From: Elusimicrobia bacterium GWF2_62_30 | GTDB taxonomy: Bacteria > Elusimicrobiota > Elusimicrobia > Elusimicrobiales > UBA9959 | Assembly: GCA_001799995.1 (NCBI GenBank) | Contig: MGUK01000039.1 | Location: 45,875-109,874, forward strand | DNA length: 64,000 nucleotides | Direction: 5' to 3' | Shown: positions 22,283-34,629 of the stretch, piece after piece | How the letters are laid out: each line of letters opens with the position of its first letter | Position numbering within the stretch: position 1 is the stretch's first letter | The notes under the pieces: model-generated | Told to the model about the DNA's origin: nothing | Seen by the model: only the letters and a program-made list of their open reading frames with translations | The model's database searches: none | Program-made: the position numbers and the translations under genes

Positions 22283-22752
22283 GCAGCTACCTTATTGAAA
22301 CCCTCAAGACCAGGTTCCCGGCCGCCGTGCTGGAAACGCATGATTTCCGCGGCGACGAGACCGTGCTGATAAAGAAGGAAGCGCTGCCGGCAGCGGCTGC
22401 CTTCCTCAAGGACGAACTGGGCTTCGACTTCCTGATGGACCTGACCGTGGCGGACTACCTGCCGCGCGAGCCCCGCTTCGAGCTGGTCTGCCATTTTTAC
22501 TCCTCCAAACATAACTACCGCCTGCGCCTGAAATGCCCCGTAGCCGGAACGGACGCGCGAATAGCGTCCCTCACTCCCTTCTGGGCGGGGGCCAACTGGT
22601 TCGAGCGCGAAGCCTACGACATGTTCGGCATAAATTTCGAAGGGCATCCCGACCTGCGCCGCATCCTGATGTACGACGGCTTTGAAGGCCACCCGCTGCG
22701 CAAAGATTACCCGCTCAAGAAGCGGCAGCCGAGGATACCCCACAGGGATTAA
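22279..22752 (+). CDS. nuoC: NADH-quinone oxidoreductase subunit C
   Basis: NWFEREAYDMFGINFEGHPDLRRILMYDGFEGHPLRKDYPL. Confidence 0.96.
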   Translation: MSSYLIETLKTRFPAAVLETHDFRGDETVLIKKEALPAAAAFLKDELGFDFLMDLTVADYLPREPRFELVCHFYSSKHNYRLRLKCPVAGTDARIASLTPFWAGANWFEREAYDMFGINFEGHPDLRRILMYDGFEGHPLRKDYPLKKRQPRIPHRD

Positions 22753-23969
22753 TGGAAACGAAGAAAGCCGAACTCCCCAGGAACTGGGAACTGGAAAAGC
22801 TGGCCGACGGGCGCATGGTGCTCAACATGGGGCCGTCGCACCCGGCCATGCACGGCATCGTGCGCGTGCTCTTGACCGTGCAGGGCGAGCGGGTCATGGA
22901 CGCCGACGTGGAGATAGGCTACCTGCACCGCGGCTTCGAGAAGACCTGCGAGAGCGTGACCTACAACCAGTGCATTCCCTACACCGACCGCCTCAATTAC
23001 GTTTCTCCCTTTATAAACAACGTGGGCTTCTCGCTGGCCGTGGAAAAGCTGATGGGAATAGAGGCCCCGCCGCGCTGCCAGTACATCCGCGTGATCATGA
23101 GCGAGCTGTCGCGCCTGACCGACCACCTCACCTGCATCGGCGCCAACGCCATGGAGATGAGCGCCTTTACCGTCTACTTCTACCTGATCAACGCCCGCGA
23201 GGAGCTCTACCGCCTGGGCGATTCCGTGGCCGGCGGGCGCATCACGCCGGCTTACACGCGCGTTGGGGGGCTTACCCGCGACCTTCCGCCTGATTTCAAG
23301 CAGGCCACGGCCGAAGTTTTCAGGATGGTGCGCAAGAATATCTCCGACGCGGACAAGCTGCTGACCCGCAACCGTATCTTCTACGACCGGCTGCACAACA
23401 CCGGCCACATCTCCAAGGAAGACGCCATCTCGCTTTCCTTCACGGGCCCGGCGCTGCGTTCCACCGGCGTGCCGCTGGACGTGCGAAAGGCCACCCCCTA
23501 CCTGGTCTATGACCGCTTCGATTTCGACATCCCCGTGGGCTCCAACGGCGACAACTACGACCGCTACCTGGTGCGCATGGAGGAAATGAACCAGAGCATG
23601 CGCATAGTGGAACAGGCGCTGGCGCAGCTGCCCGACGGGCCCATCAACCATCCCGATTTCAACGTGATCCTGCCGCCCAAGGGGGAAGTCTACGGCAATA
23701 TCGAAGCGCTGATGGCCCACTTCAAACTGACCTTCGAAGGCGTCAAGCCGCCCAAGGGCGAGGTTTACCAGGCGGTGGAAGGCGGCAACGGGGAACTGGG
23801 CTTCTATATCGTGAGCGACGGTACCGGCAACCCCTGGCGGGTGCGGGTGCGCCCGCCGTGTTTTTCGCTCACCGGCGGCCTGTCGCAGATGATAAAGGGC
23901 GGCTACATCGCCGATATCATAGCCACTTTCGGCCAGATCAACATGATAGGCGGGGAGCTGGAAAGATAA
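22752..23969 (+). CDS. nuoD: NADH-quinone oxidoreductase subunit D
   Basis: NMGPSHPAMHGIVRV, GYLHRGFEKTCE, final FGQINMIGGELER. Confidence 0.98.
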   Translation: METKKAELPRNWELEKLADGRMVLNMGPSHPAMHGIVRVLLTVQGERVMDADVEIGYLHRGFEKTCESVTYNQCIPYTDRLNYVSPFINNVGFSLAVEKLMGIEAPPRCQYIRVIMSELSRLTDHLTCIGANAMEMSAFTVYFYLINAREELYRLGDSVAGGRITPAYTRVGGLTRDLPPDFKQATAEVFRMVRKNISDADKLLTRNRIFYDRLHNTGHISKEDAISLSFTGPALRSTGVPLDVRKATPYLVYDRFDFDIPVGSNGDNYDRYLVRMEEMNQSMRIVEQALAQLPDGPINHPDFNVILPPKGEVYGNIEALMAHFKLTFEGVKPPKGEVYQAVEGGNGELGFYIVSDGTGNPWRVRVRPPCFSLTGGLSQMIKGGYIADIIATFGQINMIGGELER

Positions 23970-24466
23970 TGCCCTTCCTGACCGACGAATTCAAGGAGAA
24001 AGCGGCGCGCCTGTGCGCTAAATACCCGCGCAAGGACGCGGCGCTCATCCCGCTGCTGCTGGAGCTGCAGAAGGAAAAAGGGTTCGTGGCGGAAGACGCC
24101 ATGGACGCGCTGGCCAAATTCCTGGAGCTGCCTTACGCGCGGGTCAAAGGCGTGGTCACCTTTTACACGATGTTCAACCGGGAGCCGGTGGGGAAATACC
24201 ACCTGCAGGTCTGCCGCAATATTTCCTGCCACATGGCCGGGGCGCCGGACATCCTAGCGCACCTGAAAGGGAAACTCGGCATAGCCGAGGGGGAAACCAC
24301 CCGGGACGGCCTGTTCACTCTTTCCACCGTGGAATGCCTGGGCGCCTGCGGCGCCGCGCCCGTGATGCAGGTGAACGACGACTATTTCGAAAGCCTGACG
24401 GTAGAAAAGCTTAACACAGTACTTGATGATCTGAAACATGGCCGTCTGAGGGCCAGAGGCCTTTGA
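23969..24466 (+). CDS. nuoE: NADH-quinone oxidoreductase subunit E
   Basis: Internal ATG of the 23858..24466 ORF. Thioredoxin-like 2Fe-2S VCRNISCHMAG and VECLGACGAAP. Confidence 0.95.
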   Translation: MPFLTDEFKEKAARLCAKYPRKDAALIPLLLELQKEKGFVAEDAMDALAKFLELPYARVKGVVTFYTMFNREPVGKYHLQVCRNISCHMAGAPDILAHLKGKLGIAEGETTRDGLFTLSTVECLGACGAAPVMQVNDDYFESLTVEKLNTVLDDLKHGRLRARGL

Positions 24467-24527
24467 TACGGCACCTGCATAGGTCGTCTGATGGGCATAG
24501 CCCTAGATACGGCACAGCCATAGGCTA
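24440..24527. repeat. Two tandem units of a short structured repeat (GYCGTCT..stem-loop..TACGGCAC + second hairpin)
   Basis: Unit 1 GGCCGTCTGAGGGCCAGAGGCCTTTGATACGGCACCTGCATAGGT. Unit 2 GGTCGTCTGATGGGCATAGCCCTAGATACGGCACAGCCATAGGCTAGC. Related unit at 42108..42151. Confidence 0.8.
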
Positions 24528-24530
24528 GCA

Positions 24531-25775
24531 ATGGAAAACATCCTCTTAAGAGATAACGTCGCCGACCTCGAAGGCTATTTCGCCTGCGGCGGCTACAAGC
24601 CGCTGAAGAAGGCGCTCACCGCCGGCCCGGCCGCCGTGATAGAGGAAGTGAAGAAGTCCGGCCTGCGCGGGCGAGGCGGGGCCGGTTTCCCGGCCGGCCT
24701 CAAATGGTCTTTCATCCCCAGGGACGCGCAGGGGCCCCGCTACCTGGTCTGCAACGCCGACGAGGGCGAGCCCGGCACCTTCAAGGACCGGGAGCTGATG
24801 ATAAAGAACCCGCACGCGCTGATCGAAGGCATGGCCATCGCCGCCTTCGCCATCGGAGCGTCCCACGGCTACATCTATATCCGCGGCGAATTTTTCGCTG
24901 AGACCGAGATACTGGAGAAGGCGATAGCGGCCGCCCGCGCCAAAGGCTTTATCGGCAAGAACATCCTGGGCTCCGGCTTCAACTTCGAGCTGTTCGTGCA
25001 CCGCGGCGCCGGCGCCTATATCTGCGGCGAGGAGACCGCCCTGCTGGAATCGCTCGAGGGCTTCAAGGGCCAGCCGCGGCTCAAGCCTCCCTTCCCGGCG
25101 GTAAAGGGCCTGTTCGGCGGCCCGACCATAATCAACAACGTGGAGACCCTGGCCGCCGTTCCGGCCATCATCGAGCATGGCGGGGACTGGTACGCCGCCA
25201 TCGGCGTGGGCAAAAGCACGGGCACCAAGCTTTTCTGCGTCAGCGGGCCGGTCAACAAACCCGGCGTCTACGAACTCCCGCTGGGCGTCCCCTTCAAAGA
25301 CTTCCTCGAAAAGAACTGCGGCGGGATGAAAGAGGGGAAGAAGCTCAAAGCCGTGATACCCGGCGGGTCGTCCACGCCCGTGCTTACCGCGGCGGAAGCC
25401 ATGGCGGTAAAGCTGGATTACGAATCCCTCGCCGCCGCCGGCTCCATGCTGGGCTCCGGCGCGGTGATCATCATCGACGAGTCCCAGTGCATGGTAAAGC
25501 TCCTGCAGGTGCTTGCGCGCTTCTATCACCATGAATCCTGCGGCCAGTGCACGCCGTGCCGCGAAGGCTGCGGCTGGATCGAGAAGATCCTCAACCGCCT
25601 CGAAGCCGGCAAAGGTTCAGTCAAAGATATAGATACCCTGTATTCGGTGGCGGACTCCATGCTGGGCCGTACCATCTGCCCGCTGGCCGACGCCATGGCC
25701 ATGCCGGCGATGAGCTTTGTGACCAAGTTCCGCTCCGAATTCGAAGCGCACGCGGCCGGGAAATGCTGCGAATAA
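24531..25775 (+). CDS. nuoF: NADH-quinone oxidoreductase subunit F
   Basis: [56 protein letters not shown]. Confidence 0.98.
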   Translation: MENILLRDNVADLEGYFACGGYKPLKKALTAGPAAVIEEVKKSGLRGRGGAGFPAGLKWSFIPRDAQGPRYLVCNADEGEPGTFKDRELMIKNPHALIEGMAIAAFAIGASHGYIYIRGEFFAETEILEKAIAAARAKGFIGKNILGSGFNFELFVHRGAGAYICGEETALLESLEGFKGQPRLKPPFPAVKGLFGGPTIINNVETLAAVPAIIEHGGDWYAAIGVGKSTGTKLFCVSGPVNKPGVYELPLGVPFKDFLEKNCGGMKEGKKLKAVIPGGSSTPVLTAAEAMAVKLDYESLAAAGSMLGSGAVIIIDESQCMVKLLQVLARFYHHESCGQCTPCREGCGWIEKILNRLEAGKGSVKDIDTLYSVADSMLGRTICPLADAMAMPAMSFVTKFRSEFEAHAAGKCCE

Positions 25776-25776
25776 G

Positions 25777-27258
25777 ATGCCGAAACTGACCATCGACGGT
25801 AAAACCATTGAAGTAGCGAAAGGGACCACCCTCCTGGAGGCGGCCCAGCAGCTTGGCGTCTATATCCCGCGCTATTGCTACCATCCCAGGCTTTCCGTCT
25901 CGGGCAACTGCCGCATGTGCCTGGTGGAAGTGGAGAAGGCGCCCAAGCTGGTCACCGCCTGTTCCACGGAAGCCGCCGAAGGCATGACCGTGCGCACCGA
26001 TTCCGAAAAAGTGAAAGCCGCCCGCAAGGACGTGCTGGAATTCCTGTTGATAAACCACCCGCTGGACTGCCCCATCTGCGACCAGGCCGGGGAATGCGGC
26101 CTGCAGGATTACTACATGGAGTACAGCCTGAAAAAGAGCCGCTTCAGCCGGGAGGACAAGGTGCGCCGCGGCAAGCGCCGCCCGCTCGGACCCAACCTGG
26201 TGCTGGACAACGAGCGCTGCATCCTCTGCACGCGCTGCGTGCGCTTCTGCGCGGAAGTCACCAAGACCTCCGAGCTGGAAGTGATGGAGCGCGCCGATCA
26301 TTCCTTTATAGACCTCAAGGAGGGGAAAGCCCTGGACAACGGCTACACCCTCAACATCGCCGACATCTGCCCCGTCGGAGCCTGGACTTCCCGCGACTTC
26401 CGCTTCAAACAGCGCGTGTGGTTCCTCAAAAAAACCCCTACGGTCTGCCTGGGCTGCGCCACCGGCTGCCAGATAGAAGCGCACCACAACGACAATACCA
26501 TCTACCGAATAATGCCGCGCCCCAACGCCGAGACCAATACCTGGCTTTGCGACCAGGGCCGCATGACCTACAAAGCCGTGCAGGCCGGCGACAGGCTTTC
26601 GAAGGGCGTCATCCGCAACGGCGTCATAGACCTGGAGCCCGCGCTGCGCGAAGCCGCCACCCGCATAGACGCCGCGCATTCCGCGGCGGCGGTGGCCGTG
26701 CTCGGCTCGCCATGGCTTTCCGTGGAGGATAACGCGGCCCTTGCCCGCCTGGCCAAGGACGCGATAAAAACGGAATCTTTCTGCTTCGATCTCGCCGCGG
26801 AACAGGGGATAAAGGACGGGATCCTTATAAACAAGGACGCCGCGCCCAATACCGCCGGCGTCGCGCTGGTGAAGGCGGCTCACGGCGGTATTTCGCTGGG
26901 CGAGCTGGCCAGCCGCCTGGCCTCCGGGAAGATAAAAGTGCTGGTGACCGAGGCACGGGCCGCGGCCTTCCTTAAACCGGTACTCGCCTCCGCCAAACCC
27001 CTGCTCATCGTCTTCGCCACCAACCGCGCCCAGATACCGCCGGAGGCCTACGCTACCCTTGCCTACGCCTCCTATTTCGAGACCCCCGGCACTTTCGTGA
27101 ACTACCAGGGCCTGCGCCGCACTACGGAGCCCGCCGTCAACGCCCGGGAAGGCGTAAAGCCGCTCTGGACCCTGGTAAGCAAGCTGGCCGCCTACAGCGG
27201 GGCGTCCCTGAAGCTTGATTCGCCGGAAGACGCGCTCAAAGGCATAGATTTTAAATGA
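25777..27258 (+). CDS. nuoG: NADH-quinone oxidoreductase subunit G (short form)
   Basis: 2Fe-2S/4Fe-4S N-terminus (YIPRYCYHPRLSVSGNCRMCLVEVE, HPLDCPICDQAGECGLQDY), 493 aa. Confidence 0.94.
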   Translation: MPKLTIDGKTIEVAKGTTLLEAAQQLGVYIPRYCYHPRLSVSGNCRMCLVEVEKAPKLVTACSTEAAEGMTVRTDSEKVKAARKDVLEFLLINHPLDCPICDQAGECGLQDYYMEYSLKKSRFSREDKVRRGKRRPLGPNLVLDNERCILCTRCVRFCAEVTKTSELEVMERADHSFIDLKEGKALDNGYTLNIADICPVGAWTSRDFRFKQRVWFLKKTPTVCLGCATGCQIEAHHNDNTIYRIMPRPNAETNTWLCDQGRMTYKAVQAGDRLSKGVIRNGVIDLEPALREAATRIDAAHSAAAVAVLGSPWLSVEDNAALARLAKDAIKTESFCFDLAAEQGIKDGILINKDAAPNTAGVALVKAAHGGISLGELASRLASGKIKVLVTEARAAAFLKPVLASAKPLLIVFATNRAQIPPEAYATLAYASYFETPGTFVNYQGLRRTTEPAVNAREGVKPLWTLVSKLAAYSGASLKLDSPEDALKGIDFK

Positions 27259-28373
27259 TGGAATTGATAGAGGCCAACAAGGACATGCTCCTCTTCACCG
27301 CCGCGGCGGGGGTGAAGGTGCTGGCTTTCCTCGGCGCCATCATGGGCTTTGCCGGCCTCCTTACGCTGGCCGAACGGAAAGTCAGCGCGCTGATGCAGGA
27401 CCGCATAGGCCCCAACCGCGCCTCGGTCCTGGGCTTCACGCTCAACGGGCTGTTCCACCCGCTCGCCGACGCCATCAAGATGATCTTCAAAGAGGATTTC
27501 GTGCCGGCGCGCGCCGAAAAACTCCTCTTCACGCTGGCGCCCATGTTCGCCCTCGTGCCCGTCCTCGCCCTGTTCGCGGTAATACCCTTCGGCGACTACG
27601 TGATGGTGTTCGGCTACCAGCTGGACCTGCAGATCGCCGACGTGCCGCTGGGCATCTTCTTTGTGCTGGCGCTGTCGGGCCTGGCCATCTACGGCGTGTT
27701 CCTGGCCGGCTGGGCCTCCAAGAACAACTTCGCGCTGCTGGGCGCCATGCGCGGCGCGGCGCAGATGGTCTCCTACGAAGTGGTGCTCGGCCTGACCATG
27801 GTCGGCCTGCTGATGATCTACGGCTCCGGCAGCCTGCAGGACATGGTGCGGGCGCAGGGGAAACTCCTGTTCGACTTCATCCCGGCGTGGGGCATAGTCC
27901 TGCAGCCTTTCGCCTTCGTCCTTTTCCTCACCGCCGCCATCGCCGAGAACAAGCGCACCCCGTTCGACCTCGTGGAAGGCGAATCCGAGATCATCGGCTA
28001 CTTCATGGAGTACAGCTCCATGCGCTTCGCCGCCTTCATGTTCGCAGAGTTCGTAGAGATAATCCTGGTCGCCATGCTGGCCTCCACCCTGTTCTTCGGC
28101 GGCTGGCAGGTGCCTTACCTCTACGACACCGGCTTCATCTTCCCCGGCGGCGGCGCGCTCGAGCTCGACCATTACCTGGTAGCCGCGCTGCAGGTTGGCT
28201 CCATCATCGCCAAGACCATTTTCTTTTCCTGGTTCCTTTTAGTCGTGCGCTGGACGCTGCCGCGCTTCCGCTTCGACCAGCTTATGAGCCTCTGCTGGAA
28301 AGGCCTGCTGCCGCTGGCCCTGCTCAACATCCTGGTGACGGGCGCGGCCATGCTGCTGCTGGGGAAGATATGA
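27255..28373 (+). CDS. nuoH: NADH-quinone oxidoreductase subunit H
   Basis: ERKVSALMQDRIGPNRA, RTPFDLVEGESEIIGYFMEYSSMRFA. Confidence 0.98.
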   Translation: MMELIEANKDMLLFTAAAGVKVLAFLGAIMGFAGLLTLAERKVSALMQDRIGPNRASVLGFTLNGLFHPLADAIKMIFKEDFVPARAEKLLFTLAPMFALVPVLALFAVIPFGDYVMVFGYQLDLQIADVPLGIFFVLALSGLAIYGVFLAGWASKNNFALLGAMRGAAQMVSYEVVLGLTMVGLLMIYGSGSLQDMVRAQGKLLFDFIPAWGIVLQPFAFVLFLTAAIAENKRTPFDLVEGESEIIGYFMEYSSMRFAAFMFAEFVEIILVAMLASTLFFGGWQVPYLYDTGFIFPGGGALELDHYLVAALQVGSIIAKTIFFSWFLLVVRWTLPRFRFDQLMSLCWKGLLPLALLNILVTGAAMLLLGKI

Positions 28374-28930
28374 TAAGCGTAAAGAAAGTGGACAACAGAA
28401 CGCTGAACTTCCTGGAGCGGATCTATATCTGGGAGATCGCCCGCGGCATCGCCGTGACCTCCCGCCATTTCTTCATCAACCTCTTCAACCCGAAAAAGAT
28501 AATGACGGTGCAGTACCCTGAAGAGAAGCTTGCGCTGCCCGCCAGCGCCCTCCTGCGCACCCGCCACCGCCTAAAGGTGCGCGCCGACGGCTCGCCCAAA
28601 TGCGTGGCCTGCTTCATGTGCCAGACCGCCTGCCCCGCTTTCTGCATAAAGATAGAGTCCGCGGAGTATCCCGATAACTCCGTGGAGAAATACCCGGCGG
28701 TTTTCGACATCGACCTGTCACGCTGCGTGATGTGCGGCATGTGCGTGGAGGCCTGCCCCGAAGACGCCATCTCCATGGACACCGGAGAAATACCCGGCGC
28801 GGCCGTCACGCGCTCCGCCCTGCTGCTGACGAAAGAGGACCTGCTGCGCAACCTCCCGGGAGAGCCCTCGGTCCTGGGCGCGGCCAACGCCCTGGCCAAC
28901 GAATACCTGCGGTCGCGGGGGGAAGAATGA
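28370..28930 (+). CDS. nuoI: NADH-quinone oxidoreductase subunit I
   Basis: Internal ATG of the 27887..28930 ORF. Two 4Fe-4S motifs CVACFMCQTACPAFC and CVMCGMCVEACPEDA. Confidence 0.96.
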   Translation: MISVKKVDNRTLNFLERIYIWEIARGIAVTSRHFFINLFNPKKIMTVQYPEEKLALPASALLRTRHRLKVRADGSPKCVACFMCQTACPAFCIKIESAEYPDNSVEKYPAVFDIDLSRCVMCGMCVEACPEDAISMDTGEIPGAAVTRSALLLTKEDLLRNLPGEPSVLGAANALANEYLRSRGEE

Positions 28931-29427
28931 TCGTAACCGCCTCCGTCTACCTGTTCGGCGGCCTGGCCGCGCTGGCCACCCTGCTGATGCTTTTCCAGCG
29001 CAACCCGGTCAAGGCCGCCATGCTGATGCTCACGGCCCTGCTCGCCACGGCCGGGCTGTACCTGGCCCTCAGCGCGCAGCTGCTGGCCGTGCTGCAGATC
29101 ATCCTTTACGCCGGCGCCATCATGACCCTTTTCATCGTAGCCCTGACCGTCACCCCGCAGGCCCTGCACGACAAGCCTTCCGCCGGCCACCTCAAGAAGG
29201 TGCTGGGCCTGGCCGCGGCGGCCCTGATACTTGTGGAACTGGTCAAGGTCTCGGCCGCGCTGCGCGGGTCGCCTTTCTCCACGGCGTTCTCGGATGCCGG
29301 CACGCTGGACCTGGCCCGCCAGCTTTTCGGCCGTTTCGCCTATCAGTTCGAACTCTTGTCGCTGGTGATACTCGCGTCCATAGTGGCCGCGGTGACGCTG
29401 GCCGCCGCAAGGAAGGTGGAGAGATGA
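28927..29427 (+). CDS. nuoJ: NADH-quinone oxidoreductase subunit J
   Basis: Internal ATG of the 28732..29427 ORF. FQRNPVKAAMLMLTALL, AVLQIILYAGAIMTLFIV. Confidence 0.94.
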   Translation: MIVTASVYLFGGLAALATLLMLFQRNPVKAAMLMLTALLATAGLYLALSAQLLAVLQIILYAGAIMTLFIVALTVTPQALHDKPSAGHLKKVLGLAAAALILVELVKVSAALRGSPFSTAFSDAGTLDLARQLFGRFAYQFELLSLVILASIVAAVTLAAARKVER

Positions 29428-29713
29428 CCGCCCATACGCCCGCCGTCATAAGCTTCGTCCTCTTCGCCATAGCCGCGGCGGGCTTCCTCACCTGCGGCAG
29501 CCTGGTCCGCATGCTGATGTTCCTGGAGCTGATGCTCAACGCGGCCAATATAGCTTTCGTGGCGCTGGGCCCGGCGGTAAAGTCGCAGGCCTACGCGGTG
29601 CTGCTGTTCGCCATAGCCGCCGCCGAGGCCGGGGTGGGCCTGGCGCTGATAATAGCGCTGGCTTCGGCGTTCAAGACGCTGGACGCCGGCGGCATAAAGG
29701 AGCTCAAGGGCTG

Positions 29714-29714
<1 letters not shown>
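29424..29714 (+). CDS. nuoK: NADH-quinone oxidoreductase subunit K
   Basis: LMFLELMLNAANIAFVALG, AAAEAGVGLALIIAL. Confidence 0.96.
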
Positions 29715-31602
<1,888 letters not shown>

Positions 31603-31606
<4 letters not shown>

Positions 31607-33150
31607 TGGAATTCTTAAGCAACCCCCTTTCGGCCCTGATACTGCTGCCCGCCGCGGCGGCGCTGGCGCTGCTGGCCGTGCCGGAGCGCAACGGCGCCCT
31701 GCTCAAGAACCTGGCCCTCCTGGCCTCGGTGCTGGTCTTCGCCGTTTCCGTCAGGCTTTACCTGGGCTTCGACCCGTCGCTGGCCGCCATGCAGTTCCAA
31801 CTCGACCGGCCCTGGCTGCCCGCCTACGGCATACACTACTATCTCGGCATCGACGGCATAAGCCTGCTGATGATCCTGCTCACCACGCTGCTCACGCCCA
31901 TCGCCATCCTGGCGTCGTTCAACTATATAAAGGAAGCGCAGCGCGCCTATTATATCTGCCTGCTTTTCCTGGAAGCCTCCATGATAGGCGTCTTCGCGGC
32001 GCTGGACCTCTTCGCCTTCTACCTCTTCTGGGAAGGCATGCTGATCCCGATGTATTTCCTGATAGGCGTCTGGGGCGGCCCGCGGCGCATCTACGCGGCG
32101 CTCAAGTTCTTCATCTATACCATGGCCGGCTCCGTGCTGATGCTGGTGGCCATCCTCTGGCTGGTCTCGGCGCGGCACGCCATCGACGGGGTCTGGACCT
32201 TCTCCATCCCGGCGCTGTACGGCACGCCGCTGGAGCACCAGGCGCAGTTCTGGCTGTTCGCGGCCTTCGCGCTGGCCTTCGCGGTGAAGGTCCCGCTGTT
32301 CCCGTTCCATACCTGGCTGCCCGACGCGCACGTCGAGGCCCCGACCGCCGGCAGCGTGCTGCTGGCCGGCGTGCTGCTGAAGATGGGCGTGTACGGCTAC
32401 CTGCGGCTGGCGGTCCCGCTGTTCCCGCAGGGGGCGGCCGAGTTCGCGCCCTGGCTGGCGGTGCTGGGCGTAACGGGCATAATCTACGGCTCTCTGGTGG
32501 CCTGGACCCAGCGAGACATGAAGAAGCTGGTGGCCTATTCTTCGGTGGCGCACCTGGGCATCGTGATACTCGGCGTCATGGCTTTCGAGCCGGCCGCCGT
32601 GGCCGGCGCGGTGCTGCAGATGGTCAACCACGGCCTTTCCACCGGCGCGCTGTTCCTGCTGGTGGGCGTGCTTTACGAGCGCCGCCATACCCGCATGATA
32701 GAGGATTACGGCGGGCTGGCCAAGTCCATGCCGATGTTCTCCGTCGTACTCATGATAGTCATGCTTTCTTCCATCGGCCTGCCGGGCCTCAACGGTTTCG
32801 TGGGCGAAGCGCTCATCCTGTTCGGCTCGTTCAAGGTCTATCCCTGGCTGGCCGGCGCGGCCGTGGCCGGCGTGATCCTTTCGGCGGTGTACATGCTCGG
32901 CATGTACCAGGCCGCCGTCTTCGGACCGCTCCGTCATACCGAGAACAAGATCCTGCCCGACCTCAGCGTGCGCGAATGGCTTTACCTGGCGCCGCTGCTG
33001 CTGTTCATCGTGCTTATAGGCGTGCGGCCCAACCCGTTACTGAAGCTGGCCATGCCCGCGGTCAATAACTACATAACCATGTCCCAGAGACAGACCGCCC
33101 CGGTACTTCCCGGCATCAGCCTCAGCGTCGGAAGGGGGGAAGAAAAATGA
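31603..33150 (+). CDS. nuoM: NADH-quinone oxidoreductase subunit M
   Basis: FYLFWEGMLIPMYFLIGVWGG, HTWLPDAHVEAPTAGSVLLAGVLLKMG. Confidence 0.98.
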
Positions 33151-34559
33151 GTCCCGAGACGATAACCTCCTACGCCGCCTCCGCCCTTTCAGGGCCGCTG
33201 TTGCTGGTGCTGGCCGCCTTCGCCTGCCTGCTGCTGCCCCTTTTCGTGAAGGCGCTGCGCGGCACGCAGGGGCTGATAGCCCTGGGCGCGCTGGTGGTGG
33301 CGCTGCTGTTCCTCAGGCGCGCGCCTTCGCTGGAGCTTAACCTGTTCCACGGGGCCCTGCTGCTCACGCCGCTTTCGGCCTACCTGTGGGCCTTCGCCAT
33401 GGGCGCGCTGGCCCTGGTAGTCCTGCTGTCCTTGTCGCGCCCTGCCGCGCCGGAAGACAGCCAGGGCGAATACTATTTCCTGCTTTTCATGGCGACCATC
33501 GGCTTCATGGCGCTGGTGGCGGCGGGCGACCTGTTCACCGCTTTCATCGCGCTGGAGCTGCTCAGCCTGCCGGTGTACGCGCTGGCCGGGATCAGGCGCT
33601 CCAAGCCCGGACTGGAAGCGTCGTACAAATATTTCATGTTGGGCGCCTTCGGCTCCGGCCTGACGGTAATGGGCATAGCCATCCTCAACGCGCTGTACCC
33701 CGAACTTTCCTTCGCGGCGCTCAAGGGCGCGTCCGCGCCGGCGCTGGCCCAGGCCGGCTTCCTGCTGGTGATCTCGGGCTTCGCTTTCAAGACGGCCCTG
33801 GTGCCTTTCCATATGTGGGTGCCGGACGCCTACGAGGGCGCGCCCACGCAGGTCTCGGCTTTCATGGCCGCGGCGGTCAAGGCCGGCGGCGTAGTGGTGC
33901 TGTGGCGGCTCTTCAGCCTCTTCGAGGGCGGCCCGGTGCTGGAAGTCTTCTGGTGGCTGGCGGCCATTACGGCCGTTACGGCCAACCTGATGGCGCTGGG
34001 GCAGACCAGCCTCAAGCGCCTGCTGGCTTATTCGAGCGTGGCCCATGCCGGGTACATAGCCGTGGCTTTCTTCGGCGGGGCGCGGGGCTTCGGCGCGGTG
34101 CTGTATTACCTGCCCGTTTACGCCATGGCGACCATCGGCGCCTTCGCGGTGGCGCTGGCGCTGGAGAAGGACGAGAAGGGCCCGAAGCTGGACGACCTGG
34201 CCGGCCTTTCAAAAACGCGGCCCTGGCTGGCCGCGGCGATGGCGGCCTTCATGTTCTCGCTGGCCGGCGTGCCGCCCCTGGCCGGCTTCTTCGCCAAGTT
34301 CTACGCTTTTGCCGGCGCGGTCAATTCCGGCTACACCGGGCTGGTCGTCATCGCCATCATCATGAGCGCCGTGTCCATGTACTATTATTTAAAAGTTACC
34401 GTCGTGATGTACATGAAGCCGGCCCCGGCGGACCAGCACCCGGAGCCGCTCGGCCTGACCGGCCTCGTCATCTTCCTGATGGCCCTCGGCGTCATCCTCG
34501 CCGGCGTTCTCTCCCGCCCGCTCCTCACCCTCGCCATAGAAGCCTCACGCTGGTTCTAA
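33147..34559 (+). CDS. nuoN: NADH-quinone oxidoreductase subunit N
   Basis: FHMWVPDAYEGAPTQVSAFMAAAVKAGG, LLAYSSVAHAGYIAV. Confidence 0.98.
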   Translation: MSPETITSYAASALSGPLLLVLAAFACLLLPLFVKALRGTQGLIALGALVVALLFLRRAPSLELNLFHGALLLTPLSAYLWAFAMGALALVVLLSLSRPAAPEDSQGEYYFLLFMATIGFMALVAAGDLFTAFIALELLSLPVYALAGIRRSKPGLEASYKYFMLGAFGSGLTVMGIAILNALYPELSFAALKGASAPALAQAGFLLVISGFAFKTALVPFHMWVPDAYEGAPTQVSAFMAAAVKAGGVVVLWRLFSLFEGGPVLEVFWWLAAITAVTANLMALGQTSLKRLLAYSSVAHAGYIAVAFFGGARGFGAVLYYLPVYAMATIGAFAVALALEKDEKGPKLDDLAGLSKTRPWLAAAMAAFMFSLAGVPPLAGFFAKFYAFAGAVNSGYTGLVVIAIIMSAVSMYYYLKVTVVMYMKPAPADQHPEPLGLTGLVIFLMALGVILAGVLSRPLLTLAIEASRWF

Positions 34560-34582
34560 AAGAGCAGCGCTGGGTTTTAATT

Positions 34583-34610
34583 ACCGCCGGGGAAACCCGG
34601 CGGTTTTATT
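34583..34610. terminator. Intrinsic terminator after nuoN
   Basis: ACCGCCGGGGAAACCCGGCGGTTTTATT. Confidence 0.88.
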
Positions 34611-34629
34611 ATTGGAAGGAAGGGGCCTG

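Noticed and set aside
23858-23968. Upstream extension of nuoE (likewise nuoB, nuoI, nuoJ extensions in the ORF track)
   Set aside because: The extensions lie out of frame inside the preceding nuo gene; homology and overlapping ATG/stop junctions support the internal starts.
32219-32230. Extra copy of the TACGGCAC repeat
   Set aside because: Only the 8-mer matches here (also near 1452 and 41286 in reverse complement). It is in coding sequence without the flanking stems.
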